DNA of 64,000 nucleotides from Thalassobacillus sp043497085 (lineage in GTDB: Bacteria; Bacillota; Bacilli; Bacillales; Halobacillaceae), in NCBI GenBank assembly GCA_043497085.1, contig JBIEKI010000013.1. One strand, 5' to 3'. Numbering within the stretch: the stretch's first letter is position 1; each line of letters opens with the position of its first letter. The translations under genes were made by a program, and so were the position numbers. Positions 50,820 through 58,664 of the stretch are shown here, piece after piece. Under the pieces are notes generated by a model that was given only the letters and a program-made list of their open reading frames with translations, had not been told where the DNA came from and ran no database searches.

Positions 50820-52430
50820 CTACCAGACAGCGATTGATCCATCTGTACGTGATTCTGTACCGCCAGCTAAAACTCCGGATTCTTGATTACGGAGGATGAC
50901 CTGACCTCTACCGAATGCTCCTGAATCAAGAGCTACCTTGATTTGGTGACCTTTTCTATCCAATGCTTGTGCCACTTCTTTTGGAAAGGACGGCTCCACA
51001 ATTACTTGTTTCCCTTCAACCCATTGCCACCTTGGCGCATCTAAAGCCGCTTGCGGATTCAACTGATAATCGATTAAATTGTTGACTACTTGCATATGAC
51101 CCTGGGGCTGCATGAAGCCACCCATTACACCGAAGGGTCCTACTGCTTGATTTTCTTTTGTAAGAAAGCCGGGAATAATCGTATGGAAGGTTCTTTTACC
51201 ACCCTCAAGGGCGTTGACATGATTAGGATCGAATGAAAAATTATGGCCTCTGTTTTGCAGAGCTATCCCTGTCCCTGGTACCACTAACCCAGATCCGAAG
51301 CCCATATAATTACTTTGGATAAATGATACCATGTTTCCTTCCCTATCTGCGGTTGCCAGATAAACCGTGCCTCCTTTAGGTGGCTCGCCAGGCTGCGGCA
51401 ACATAGCCTGCTCTCCAATCAACGAACTTCTTTTCTTGCCATATGTATCAGATAAAAGACTGGCAACGGTATGTCTCATACTACCATGCTCCGTAATATG
51501 CGTGAGTCCATCTACAAATGCCAGCTTCATTGCTTCTATTTGTTTATGGTAATCGGCAACACAATGCTGCGTTGAGAAGTCGAATTCTTTGGCTATATTG
51601 AGGGCCATCAATGCCACCAGCCCTTGGCCGTTCGGCGGAATTTCCCATACATCATAACCACGGTAGTTTACTGAAATAGGATCTACCCATTCCGGTTGAA
51701 AACCTGCCAGATCTTCTTTACGTAAAAACCCGCCATAGCTTTTTGAAAATTGATCGATTTTTTCAGCTATTTCACCACGATAAAAGGATTCTCCATTGGT
51801 CTCTGCTATATCACGCAATGTCCTCGCGTGATCAGGAGAAGACCATACTTCACCGATTTCTGGCGCCCGGCCTTCAGGAGCAAATGTTTCAAACCAATAA
51901 TTGAACTCATCATCTCTCAGGGTTTGTTTGAATACCTCGTACCCCTTTCGCCAAAACTTTCCGAGAATCGGGGTTAAAGCGAAACCTTCTTCCGCGTAAG
52001 CAATCGCAGGGGCTAATGTTTCTTTTAAAGATAAGTTACCGAACCGTTCAGAAAGTTCTACCCAGGCTGCTGGTGCTCCTGGTACAGTTACAGGCACCCA
52101 GCCATGAACCGGAATCTCCTTATGTCCCATTTCCTTGACAGCATCAATTGAAATCGATTGTGGTGATGGTCCGCTGGCATTCAAGCCATATAATTTATCC
52201 TTCATCCATACAAGCGCAAATGCATCTCCACCAATCCCATTGGATGTTGGTTCTACAACAGTCAAACAAGCTGCTGTAGCAATGGCAGCATCGATGGCAT
52301 TGCCGCCTTTTTTCATCATTTCAATGCCAGCCTGTGCCGCTAGTGGCTGTGAAGTCGCCACCATTCCATTCTTTCCATATGTAGTCATCCGTTGTGAGGG
52401 ATAAGGGTTGTATAGCGTATCAAAATCCAT
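50820..52430 (-). CDS. Gamma-glutamyltransferase family protein (YwrD-like)
   Basis: 536 residues, an Ntn-hydrolase made as a proenzyme. The large-subunit start GMVATSQPLAAQAGIEMMKK and GGNAIDAAIATAACLTVVEP are conserved; autocleavage is expected before the Thr of PPKGGTVYLATADREG (about 350). No signal peptide, so cytosolic, unlike secreted Ggt. In B. subtilis ywrD is similarly linked to the chromate transporter genes ywrB and ywrA; the Lrp-like ywrC is missing here. Confidence 0.92.
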   Translation of the reverse strand: MDFDTLYNPYPSQRMTTYGKNGMVATSQPLAAQAGIEMMKKGGNAIDAAIATAACLTVVEPTSNGIGGDAFALVWMKDKLYGLNASGPSPQSISIDAVKEMGHKEIPVHGWVPVTVPGAPAAWVELSERFGNLSLKETLAPAIAYAEEGFALTPILGKFWRKGYEVFKQTLRDDEFNYWFETFAPEGRAPEIGEVWSSPDHARTLRDIAETNGESFYRGEIAEKIDQFSKSYGGFLRKEDLAGFQPEWVDPISVNYRGYDVWEIPPNGQGLVALMALNIAKEFDFSTQHCVADYHKQIEAMKLAFVDGLTHITEHGSMRHTVASLLSDTYGKKRSSLIGEQAMLPQPGEPPKGGTVYLATADREGNMVSFIQSNYMGFGSGLVVPGTGIALQNRGHNFSFDPNHVNALEGGKRTFHTIIPGFLTKENQAVGPFGVMGGFMQPQGHMQVVNNLIDYQLNPQAALDAPRWQWVEGKQVIVEPSFPKEVAQALDRKGHQIKVALDSGAFGRGQVILRNQESGVLAGGTESRTDGSIAVW

Positions 52431-52551
52431 TAAACCATCCTCCTATCAATTCCATTATTATACTTTATTATTCCAGAGAGGACTCATTTTTCAAAATTTT
52501 TTTGCAAAATAAAGTGTTTTTTCTATTCTCGCTTCTATTTTTGTCGAAAAA

Positions 52552-52580
52552 AACACAAGTGTTCGCACATTTGGTATAAT
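52552..52580 (+). promoter_or_regulatory. Promoter and candidate operator of the peptide receptor gene
   Basis: Extended -10 TGGTATAAT (52572-52580), with a poor -35. Over the -35 position lies the inverted repeat AACAC-AA-GTGTT (52552-52563). Such placement would suit autoregulation by the HTH receptor; that is inference. Confidence 0.55.
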
Positions 52581-52609
52581 ATTGAAAATATAGAAAGGAG
52601 GGGGTTACC

Positions 52610-53872
52610 ATTAAAGGAGGGTTAATCAAGCAACAGAGGATTAAACAGCAGATGACTCAGGAAGAGCTTGCTTTTGGGATATGTTCCGTTTCTTATTTGA
52701 GCAAGATTGAACATGACTTAATCAAACCGAGCGATGAGATTTATGAACTGTTGGGTAAGCGGCTGGGACTTGAACTTAGTTCTCTTAACGACTCATTTGA
52801 TAGTGTCATTTACGACCGCCTGCATAGCTGGCATGAATCCATCAAGCACAACGATTACACTACCATGGCAGATATTCACCAATCACTAAAGGAATCGCTG
52901 TCAAAAAATTTTCATACTGAATTGAACAATTTGTTTATGATTTTTGAATTCCGATACGCCTTCACCCTCGGTAAATTAGATGACCCCTCTCAAAAAATAG
53001 CCATCTTACAAAATATCAAAGAAACTTCAAACCTGGAATACCGCTATTACTTCCATAAAATACTTGGATATTATTACATGCTCGAAAATGAATGGAATTG
53101 TTCCATAAAAGAATTGAAACAAGCAAAAAAGACGATTGCAGACTTGCCATTGGACGATAGCGAGCTTTACTATCATATGGGATATGTATATAGCAGACTC
53201 GGCAACTTTGCCGAATCGATCTTGTACGCAGAAAAAGCACTGGATATGTACCAGACTACCCTGAACTACACAAAAGTAATTGAGTGCTGTATGTTGATTG
53301 CCATTAACTATAATTTACTCCATGTCTATGAAATAGCCAAAGAATACTTTCAAAAAATACTCCATTCGGCTAACGGGTATTTAACAAACGTGGTGCGAGC
53401 GAAAGTGTATCATAACCTTGGCTATATTTGCATAAATAATAAACAACATGAGGAAGCTGTAGATTACTTAGAAGCAGCGCTGTGTTTAAAAGAAAACGAA
53501 CAAACGAATCCTTCCAATACGCTATATTTACTTGCGCTCACACACTATTCTGTCAAAAACATACCAAAAGCGAAATTTTATACCGAAAAAGGTCATAAAA
53601 TAGCAGCGGAATTTGAGGATCTCAAATATCTATATAAACACTTTATCTTGCTTCATCAAATAGAAGGTACGCTATTACAAGAGATTTTCATAGAAACATT
53701 AAGAGAAGAAATTATTCCTTACTTTGAAAAAGCGAATGAAATTGCGGAATACCAGGACGCTTTAAAGTTATTGGGGGAAATCTATTATGAGAATAAGAAA
53801 TATAAACTTTCCGCCCAGTACTTTAAAATAGCTGCTCAATCAGATTTTCAGGGGAAGGAGGTCTTAATATGA
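52610..53872 (+). CDS. RRNPP-type HTH-TPR peptide receptor/regulator (probable ATT start)
   Basis: 420 residues if translation starts at ATT 52610. The HTH_3 domain (about 1-60) reads IKGGLIKQQRIKQQMTQEEL then AFGICSVSYLSKIEHDLIKP. The rest (about 75-405) is helical TPR, with motifs such as YYHMGYVYSRLGNFAESILY, KVYHNLGYICINNKQHEEAV and LKLLGEIYYENKKYKLSAQY. AAAGGAGG lies eight bases before the ATT. There is no ATG, GTG or TTG between the upstream in-frame TGA and Met15, and starting at Met15 (52652) would delete helix 1 of the HTH. The length fits NprR. It overlaps the propeptide gene (ATGA). Family members bind a re-imported signal peptide and change DNA binding. Confidence 0.82.
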   Translation: MKGGLIKQQRIKQQMTQEELAFGICSVSYLSKIEHDLIKPSDEIYELLGKRLGLELSSLNDSFDSVIYDRLHSWHESIKHNDYTTMADIHQSLKESLSKNFHTELNNLFMIFEFRYAFTLGKLDDPSQKIAILQNIKETSNLEYRYYFHKILGYYYMLENEWNCSIKELKQAKKTIADLPLDDSELYYHMGYVYSRLGNFAESILYAEKALDMYQTTLNYTKVIECCMLIAINYNLLHVYEIAKEYFQKILHSANGYLTNVVRAKVYHNLGYICINNKQHEEAVDYLEAALCLKENEQTNPSNTLYLLALTHYSVKNIPKAKFYTEKGHKIAAEFEDLKYLYKHFILLHQIEGTLLQEIFIETLREEIIPYFEKANEIAEYQDALKLLGEIYYENKKYKLSAQYFKIAAQSDFQGKEVLI

Positions 53873-53991
53873 AGAAGCTGTTATTGGTATTCGGTGTCTT
53901 GTTTTTGGTCTCCACAGCTGGATATGCCTCCCATGACATTGCAGGAAATGATTCTGATTATCCCGAGGTAAAGTCAATGAGTAATGTTTAA
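53869..53991 (+). CDS. Secreted signalling propeptide (Phr/NprX/PapR-like)
   Basis: 40 residues, beginning MKKLLLVFGVLFLVSTAGYA (a Lys-Lys-hydrophobic Sec signal with AGYA before the probable cleavage point) and ending SHDIAGNDSDYPEVKSMSNV. The ATG overlaps the TGA of the receptor gene, and GGGGAAGGAGG provides a strong ribosome binding site. Short exported peptides encoded in overlap just after a TPR receptor are the hallmark of RRNPP systems; the active signal would be a 5-10-residue piece of the C-terminus, which I cannot define. A terminator follows. Confidence 0.82.
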   Translation: MKKLLLVFGVLFLVSTAGYASHDIAGNDSDYPEVKSMSNV

Positions 53992-54005
53992 TTCATGATT
54001 AATTT

Positions 54006-54033
54006 TACCGTCTTAACAAGACGGTTTTCTCTT
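54006..54033 (+). terminator. Terminator of the receptor-propeptide operon
   Basis: ACCGTCTT-AAC-AAGACGGT followed by TTTCTCTTGCCCTTTTT. Confidence 0.8.
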
Positions 54034-54190
54034 GCCCTTTTTCTCCCTCCCTTCCTTCCTATGGTGAAAATTTTCCCAACCTTGTCCAAAAACAGCTATT
54101 TTTCAACACTCTTCCTTATCTTCTTTCCCAATAATATTGTCAGAATTTTGTGATATATTTATAGTATAACAATTAAAGGGAGGTCTAGAA

Positions 54191-54829
54191 ATGACGATGA
54201 AAACATTTCTCGTTGCTGTCGCTTTAGGTACAGGCCTGATTGTAAGCGGAATGGTTACTCACGCTGATCAAACGTCCAAAAGCCTGAACGCCGATGTCCA
54301 AGCATCTGACCAGTCTCCCGTCCCCCTTTCCAATGGCGATGAACTGCCATCAACGTCCGAAGGTGACTCATTTGGAACAAACTCCTTAAAGGTTGACAAG
54401 TCTATAGAGAAAGAAAGTGAGATCAATACAGGCAGGTCTGACACATCCAACCACACTACATCTAACCAATCTGCTTATTCCCTGCAAGCTTCCTCCTCTC
54501 CTCTTCACTCCCAAAATGCACCTGTTATCAGCCCGGCCACTTACTATCCAGTCGTTAAAGATCCCATCTACTTACTTTACGATAAAGCATTGAACCAACT
54601 TTTTAAGGAGGGACAACTCAATTCCTTAACGATTGTATTAGTGATCATCATAGGCTATATGATCCGGTACAAGCAACAGCCCCAGATGAATGAATCATTT
54701 CAGCAGACAGCAGACCCTACTGCCAGTTTTCTAAAAAAATATATTCAACACTTCCTGATGATCCTTACCATCATTTGCTTACTAGTCGCCCTGTTCATCG
54801 CTAAACAAATATTGGTCTTGTTGATTTGA
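54191..54829 (+). CDS. Exported membrane protein of unknown function
   Basis: 212 residues. Signal peptide about 1-25 (VTHA-DQT), a Ser/Thr/Asn-rich, probably unstructured stretch (about 26-115), then two C-terminal membrane segments (about 145-158 and 188-212) separated by a basic/Gln-rich loop. No family recognised. AAAGGGAGG before the ATG. The composition suggests a surface-exposed linker protein. It lies 200 bases after the quorum-sensing pair in the same direction, so it is a candidate target, but it has its own upstream region. Confidence 0.65.
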   Translation: MTMKTFLVAVALGTGLIVSGMVTHADQTSKSLNADVQASDQSPVPLSNGDELPSTSEGDSFGTNSLKVDKSIEKESEINTGRSDTSNHTTSNQSAYSLQASSSPLHSQNAPVISPATYYPVVKDPIYLLYDKALNQLFKEGQLNSLTIVLVIIIGYMIRYKQQPQMNESFQQTADPTASFLKKYIQHFLMILTIICLLVALFIAKQILVLLI

Positions 54830-54837
54830 AAAAGGGA

Positions 54838-54872
54838 GACAGAAGGAGACCAGCTCAAGCTGGTCTCCTTCA
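54838..54872 (-). terminator. Terminator hairpin
   Basis: GAAGGAGACCAGCT-CA-AGCTGGTCTCCTTC, a nearly perfect stem of 14 bases. On the minus strand it is followed by TGTCTCCCTTTTTC, so it mainly ends the small gene at 54879-55034; it also blocks the plus-strand transcript. Confidence 0.8.
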
Positions 54873-54878
54873 CTACGA

Positions 54879-55034
54879 TTAAGGCATTGGCGGTCTTTGT
54901 TGATGGCGATCCTTTTCCATTTCTTTCTCAGCCTCCACCTCATGTTTCGTGCTTTTTCGCTTGGAACGAACCATCCAGCTGATGCTAGCTACAAGTAATA
55001 TCACTATTACTAATACGACGATGATGCTTTCCAT
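54879..55034 (-). CDS. Small single-pass membrane protein
   Basis: 51 residues. Hydrophobic N-terminal segment MESIIVVLVIVILLVASISW (about 3-21), then a strongly charged tail with KRKSTKHEVEAEKEMEKDRH. GGAGGGG lies just upstream of the ATG. No family recognised. Ends at its own terminator and lies 15 bases after the peptidase E-like gene, probably in the same transcript. Confidence 0.75.
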   Translation of the reverse strand: MESIIVVLVIVILLVASISWMVRSKRKSTKHEVEAEKEMEKDRHQQRPPMP

Positions 55035-55049
55035 CACCCGTCCCCTCCT

Positions 55050-55688
55050 TTAAAATTCAATCACATGGCCGAAGTATTCACGCTTATTCCCTTCGATGAC
55101 AATTCCGCTCCCATCAGGGCAGGCATAGATTTTTCTTCCTGTTTCTTTTAATGCCTTTATTGCTTCCATTTGCCTCGAATCTCCCTGCCAATGCGGATAA
55201 AAGTGAAAACCAGCCAGAGCTGCTCCTCCATACTCGGATGGATGTAAGGGTGAACCTGCTAAATACTTGGCATCCACATAGTCAGCTGCCAGAATGTTTT
55301 CTGTCAAAATCATGGCACCAGCGCTTACACCGATCAACACCCCACCATTTTTTACATAGTCACAAAGCCAGCTAAGCAAGTTCCTTTCTCTTAATCTACT
55401 TAAGAAATGAAAAGTATTACCACCAGATAAAAATATTGCATCACAGTTACCTAAATTCCCCAATAGCTTCTTTTCAAACGCCTGGTCAACATCGAAGTAT
55501 AGGTAATCTATAAAACCTGCTTGATCAAGCTGCTGCTTTGCAGAGTAAAAATATGTACGTTCCAGATCTGTTTGGGATGGAATATAACCTAACTTTGGTT
55601 TATCCTTACCAACTAAATTCATAATCCTGTGTTCTAAACCATCAGGCAAATGTGATTTCCATTCACTCAACAACACCATTCGTATCAT
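55050..55688 (-). CDS. Peptidase E-like (S51 family, class I glutamine amidotransferase fold)
   Basis: 212 residues. FLSGGNTFHFLSRL (about 86-99) and the nucleophile elbow GGVLIGVSAGAMILTENI (about 112-129, Ser in GVSAGAM) are diagnostic; the histidine lies in FHFYPHWQGDSR. Members hydrolyse Asp-X dipeptides or related bonds. Single-domain and cytosolic. Confidence 0.87.
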   Translation of the reverse strand: MIRMVLLSEWKSHLPDGLEHRIMNLVGKDKPKLGYIPSQTDLERTYFYSAKQQLDQAGFIDYLYFDVDQAFEKKLLGNLGNCDAIFLSGGNTFHFLSRLRERNLLSWLCDYVKNGGVLIGVSAGAMILTENILAADYVDAKYLAGSPLHPSEYGGAALAGFHFYPHWQGDSRQMEAIKALKETGRKIYACPDGSGIVIEGNKREYFGHVIEF

Positions 55689-55756
55689 TCCGCCTCACCT
55701 CTATTTATCAATTTAATGGCCTTCGGTTAAACGTTTTAGTTGTTTTCAAAAAAAGG

Positions 55757-56316
55757 CTTATTCAACAATTGGACCGTATTATGGAAGACTCAGTTTCAAG
55801 GTTCTTTACCATAAAAGCGTTAGGGGTGGCTTGGAAACTACTCGCTTTCCTGCGGGGGATCTGGCGAGCTTCCTCGGGCTATCGCCCTGTGGGATCTCGC
55901 CTAACCCCTTCTCCCGCGGGAGTCTCGCAGTTTCCCAACCACCCCATCCGAAGGATGAGAGAAACGAATCCCTGCCATAAATGAAGATGTCTTCCATAAG
56001 CCATATAAACCTATGATGCATGTTATAAGCACATTTTCATGAGTAGCTCTCCCTATGCTTGAAGGATGGCATACCGAAGTTTCCGTTTTGCTCACTTAAC
56101 GCAAGGAGGTCCGGGAAATTGCGAGACTCCTATGGGATGAATAGGATCGGTGAGATCCCGGAAGGCGAAGCCTGAGGAAGCTCACCACATGCCCATGGAA
56201 AGCGAGTGATTTCCCGGACCTCCAAACGCTCCCAAACGTAACGGAAACAGTTTCTCTCGAAACTGACTCTTCAAGTAAAGGAAGCTTACCTTAAAATCAA
56301 CACTAGATTTGACAGA
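55757..56316. repeat. Composite palindromic element, copy 2
   Basis: About 560 bases matching the element at 37467-38040 over its whole length. Terminal inverted repeats GAAGACTCAGTTTC (55784-55797) and GAAACTGACTCTTC (56259-56272). Hairpin A at 55823-55945 and hairpin B at 56105-56223, each with GGGAAA/TTTCCC-containing arms. The best conserved parts are the hairpin arms and the ends; the loops differ. No coding content. Confidence 0.88.
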
Positions 56317-56325
56317 GATAACTTA

Positions 56326-56368
56326 ATAAAAGAGGCCTTAAGTCACAGAATGACTCAAGACCTTTCTT
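56326..56368 (-). terminator. Terminator of the ohr gene
   Basis: Minus strand AGGTCTTGAGTCA-TTC-TGTGACTTAAGGCCTCTTTTATT, with two mismatches in the stem. Confidence 0.8.
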
Positions 56369-56375
56369 TCCTTAA

Positions 56376-56795
56376 TTATACTGCTTTCGGTTTTAACTGC
56401 ACATCCACATTTCCTCGGGTAGCTTTAGAATATGGACAAACCTGGTGGGCTGATTGTGCTAATGACTCCGCCTCTTCCTGGGTTACACCTTTGATTTCTA
56501 TATTCAAGACAACTCCTATTTTAAACCCATTATCTTCAGGGTCTTTCATTAAACTGACATCAGCCTTTAATGTTGAATCTATCTCTTTCTTCTCTTTACT
56601 TGCCACAAGATTCAAAGCTCCATCATAGCAAGCGGCATAAGCAGCTGCAAAAAGCTGCTCTGGGTTTGTTCCTTTTTCATCTTTGTCTTCATTAGGCATT
56701 ACCACATTTAAGTCGATCATTCCATCATCTGATTTCACATGTCCATCACGCCCGCCATTCGCAGTAGCATGGGCAGTAAATAATATATCACTCAT
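56376..56795 (-). CDS. Organic hydroperoxide resistance protein (Ohr/OsmC family)
   Basis: 139 residues. The first redox cysteine is in FAAAYAACYDGALNLVA (about 49-65) and the second in SAHQVCPYSKATRGNVDV (about 116-133). DLNVVMPNEDKDEKGTNPEQ precedes the first site, as usual for Ohr. It reduces organic peroxides with lipoylated partners. No OhrR gene is adjacent. Confidence 0.95.
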   Translation of the reverse strand: MSDILFTAHATANGGRDGHVKSDDGMIDLNVVMPNEDKDEKGTNPEQLFAAAYAACYDGALNLVASKEKKEIDSTLKADVSLMKDPEDNGFKIGVVLNIEIKGVTQEEAESLAQSAHQVCPYSKATRGNVDVQLKPKAV

Positions 56796-56857
56796 CTTAT
56801 TCTCACTCCTCTACGTATTATTCAAGCATTATTTGTTATTCCTTTTTTCCAAGTCTT

Positions 56858-57139
56858 TCAAACTTTTCTGAGCCCATGTTTGTCCTTCAATGACTCAGGT
56901 GCCATTTTCACTAGTTGCTGTAAAATGAAAGCAAGTACTGTTAAATCATCTATAATTCCAAGCCCAATAATAAAGTCCGGAATCAAATCAAACGGAAAAA
57001 CTAAATAAGTCAGAAATAATAATGTTGATAACCCTTTATGGGAGCGCTTGACTTCAGATGAGGTAAAAAAATCCTTCAAAAAAGGAAGTGATTTGCGAAC
57101 TTGTAAGATGAACTTTGTACGTCTCCATATCCTTACCAT
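56858..57139 (-). CDS. YkvA-like DUF1232 protein
   Basis: 93 residues from the ATG at 57139, where AAGGAG lies eleven bases upstream; an alternative start 16 codons earlier cannot be excluded. The DUF1232 motif is LTYLVFPFDLIPDFIIGLGI followed by IDDLTVLAFILQQL, a hairpin of two hydrophobic helices. Function unknown. Confidence 0.83.
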   Translation of the reverse strand: MVRIWRRTKFILQVRKSLPFLKDFFTSSEVKRSHKGLSTLLFLTYLVFPFDLIPDFIIGLGIIDDLTVLAFILQQLVKMAPESLKDKHGLRKV

Positions 57140-57320
57140 CACACATCCATCTCCTTCCCATATAATAGGTATGTTCCCAATTCTCACTCAATTTATCTTG
57201 AAAGCGATGCGCTCAGAGTCGATAATTGCTAATTTCCAGCGAATGATTTAACATTATCAATGGATTGAGAAAACATTAAACTTATGGCAGGTCACTTTCT
57301 GATAAAGGAGATGAAAAGGG

Positions 57321-57872
57321 ATGAGAATTGCATTAATCAACGGCACCATCGTTGGAAATAAAACCAAAACCCTTCTAGAAGAAACAGAAAAATTCATTAA
57401 AGAAGTATCTGATAAATATGAGACAGACATCATTAATCTGGAAGATTTTGAAATGCAATTCATCGATGGTCGACCGAATGATCAGTACAATGATGATATG
57501 CAAAAACTGATCAAGCAAATCGAAGAAGCAGATGCTTATATTATAGCTACTCCGATTTTCCAAGGATCGATCCCAGGGACACTTAAAAACTTATTTGATG
57601 GCTTATCTCCACGAGCAATGCGGTATAAGCCGGTTTCCATCGTGGCTAATGGAGGTACACTTCAACATCACCTTGTAATTGAAAATCAATTGAAGCCTAT
57701 TCTCAACTATTTCCGTTGCCTGGTAACACCAAATTATGTTTATACCCATACGAATCATTTTTCAACTCAGGGTGAATTGATTGACGAAGATGTCCTCAAC
57801 CGTTTGAAAGTGTTAGCAAATGTCTTTGTAGAGTACATGGAAATGAGCAAGAATCTACCATCTGAAGACTGA
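57321..57872 (+). CDS. NADPH-dependent FMN reductase
   Basis: 183 residues, flavodoxin-like. ALINGTIVGNKTKTLLEETE (about 4-23) is the phosphate-binding loop, and ADAYIIATPIFQGSIPGTLK (about 72-91) with FDGLSPRAMRYKPVSIVANG forms the FMN site. AAAGGAG upstream. It may supply reduced FMN to oxidoreductases such as the LLM protein at 38126-39121; speculative. Confidence 0.9.
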   Translation: MRIALINGTIVGNKTKTLLEETEKFIKEVSDKYETDIINLEDFEMQFIDGRPNDQYNDDMQKLIKQIEEADAYIIATPIFQGSIPGTLKNLFDGLSPRAMRYKPVSIVANGGTLQHHLVIENQLKPILNYFRCLVTPNYVYTHTNHFSTQGELIDEDVLNRLKVLANVFVEYMEMSKNLPSED

Positions 57873-57873
57873 T

Positions 57874-57924
57874 CAAAAAGACCGCAGTGAAAGATGAATC
57901 TTTCCACTGCGGTCTTTTTTTCAT
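57874..57924. terminator. Bidirectional terminator
   Basis: AAAAAGACCGCAGTG-N16-CACTGCGGTCTTTTTTT between the FMN reductase and the convergent transglycosylase gene. Confidence 0.92.
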
Positions 57925-58541
57925 ACTTTTGATAACACTTTGCGAACATAATTCTGTGTTTCTTTAAAAGGTGGTATACCCCCATATTTATCTACATTTC
58001 CCGGTCCCGCATTGTAGGCTGCCAAAGCAAGTTCATTATTTCCCGCATAGCGATCGAGCATTTGTTTCAAATATTTAGTGCCAGCCATAATATTTTGCTG
58101 CGGATCAAATGCATCCGTGACCCCAAGTCCTCTTGCGGTATTCGGCATCAGCTGCATCAGTCCTTGCGCACCCACATGACTGACCGCAGATGCATTAAAA
58201 TCTGATTCATGCTGGATGACTGAACGAATCAAGTTTTCTTTCACTCCAAATGTCTTTGACGCCTTTTCAATCAACTGGTCAATAGCTTCCCTTCCTGTAC
58301 TGGAGGGTTTAGGTGACGAGTTTAATGAAAAAGTCGCAGGATTTGGCTGAGTCTGGAAAGCAGTAACGGTACTCACTGGTTCAGCAGATGGTGATTTTTG
58401 TTCAGGTTCTGTGGACATAGCTGCCTGCAAAAGACTTTGAAAGGCCATATCCATCAAACTGTCCGCCATGGAGCTTTTTCCTCCGCTCATTGCTGACATG
58501 GCCTGCATCTGTATTACTTGCTGCATACTTCTTATATCCAT
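57921..58541 (-). CDS. Lytic transglycosylase (SLT domain)
   Basis: 206 residues. The C-terminal SLT domain (about 88-206) has the catalytic Glu in RSVIQHESDFNASAVSHVGA, then GLMQLMPNTARGLGV, NIMAGTKYLKQML and ALAAYNAGPGNVDKYGGIPP. The N-terminal half is Ser/Pro/Met-rich without a clear signal peptide, as in the B. subtilis YjbJ-like proteins. It cleaves peptidoglycan glycan strands. Confidence 0.93.
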   Translation of the reverse strand: MDIRSMQQVIQMQAMSAMSGGKSSMADSLMDMAFQSLLQAAMSTEPEQKSPSAEPVSTVTAFQTQPNPATFSLNSSPKPSSTGREAIDQLIEKASKTFGVKENLIRSVIQHESDFNASAVSHVGAQGLMQLMPNTARGLGVTDAFDPQQNIMAGTKYLKQMLDRYAGNNELALAAYNAGPGNVDKYGGIPPFKETQNYVRKVLSKV

Positions 58542-58664
58542 CTCTCCACCCGCTTTTTCTGTTATTAGATACTAACATTTTACAATTATTTTCACCATTC
58601 AACAATATTCCCCAGGAAATAATTATTTTCACTCCATTAGCTGCTTTCCTATCAGCCGCAACTT

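Noticed and set aside
37467..56316. The two composite repeats as ends of a composite transposon
   Set aside because: The 18 kb between them holds ordinary chromosomal genes (including trpS), and no transposase is present.
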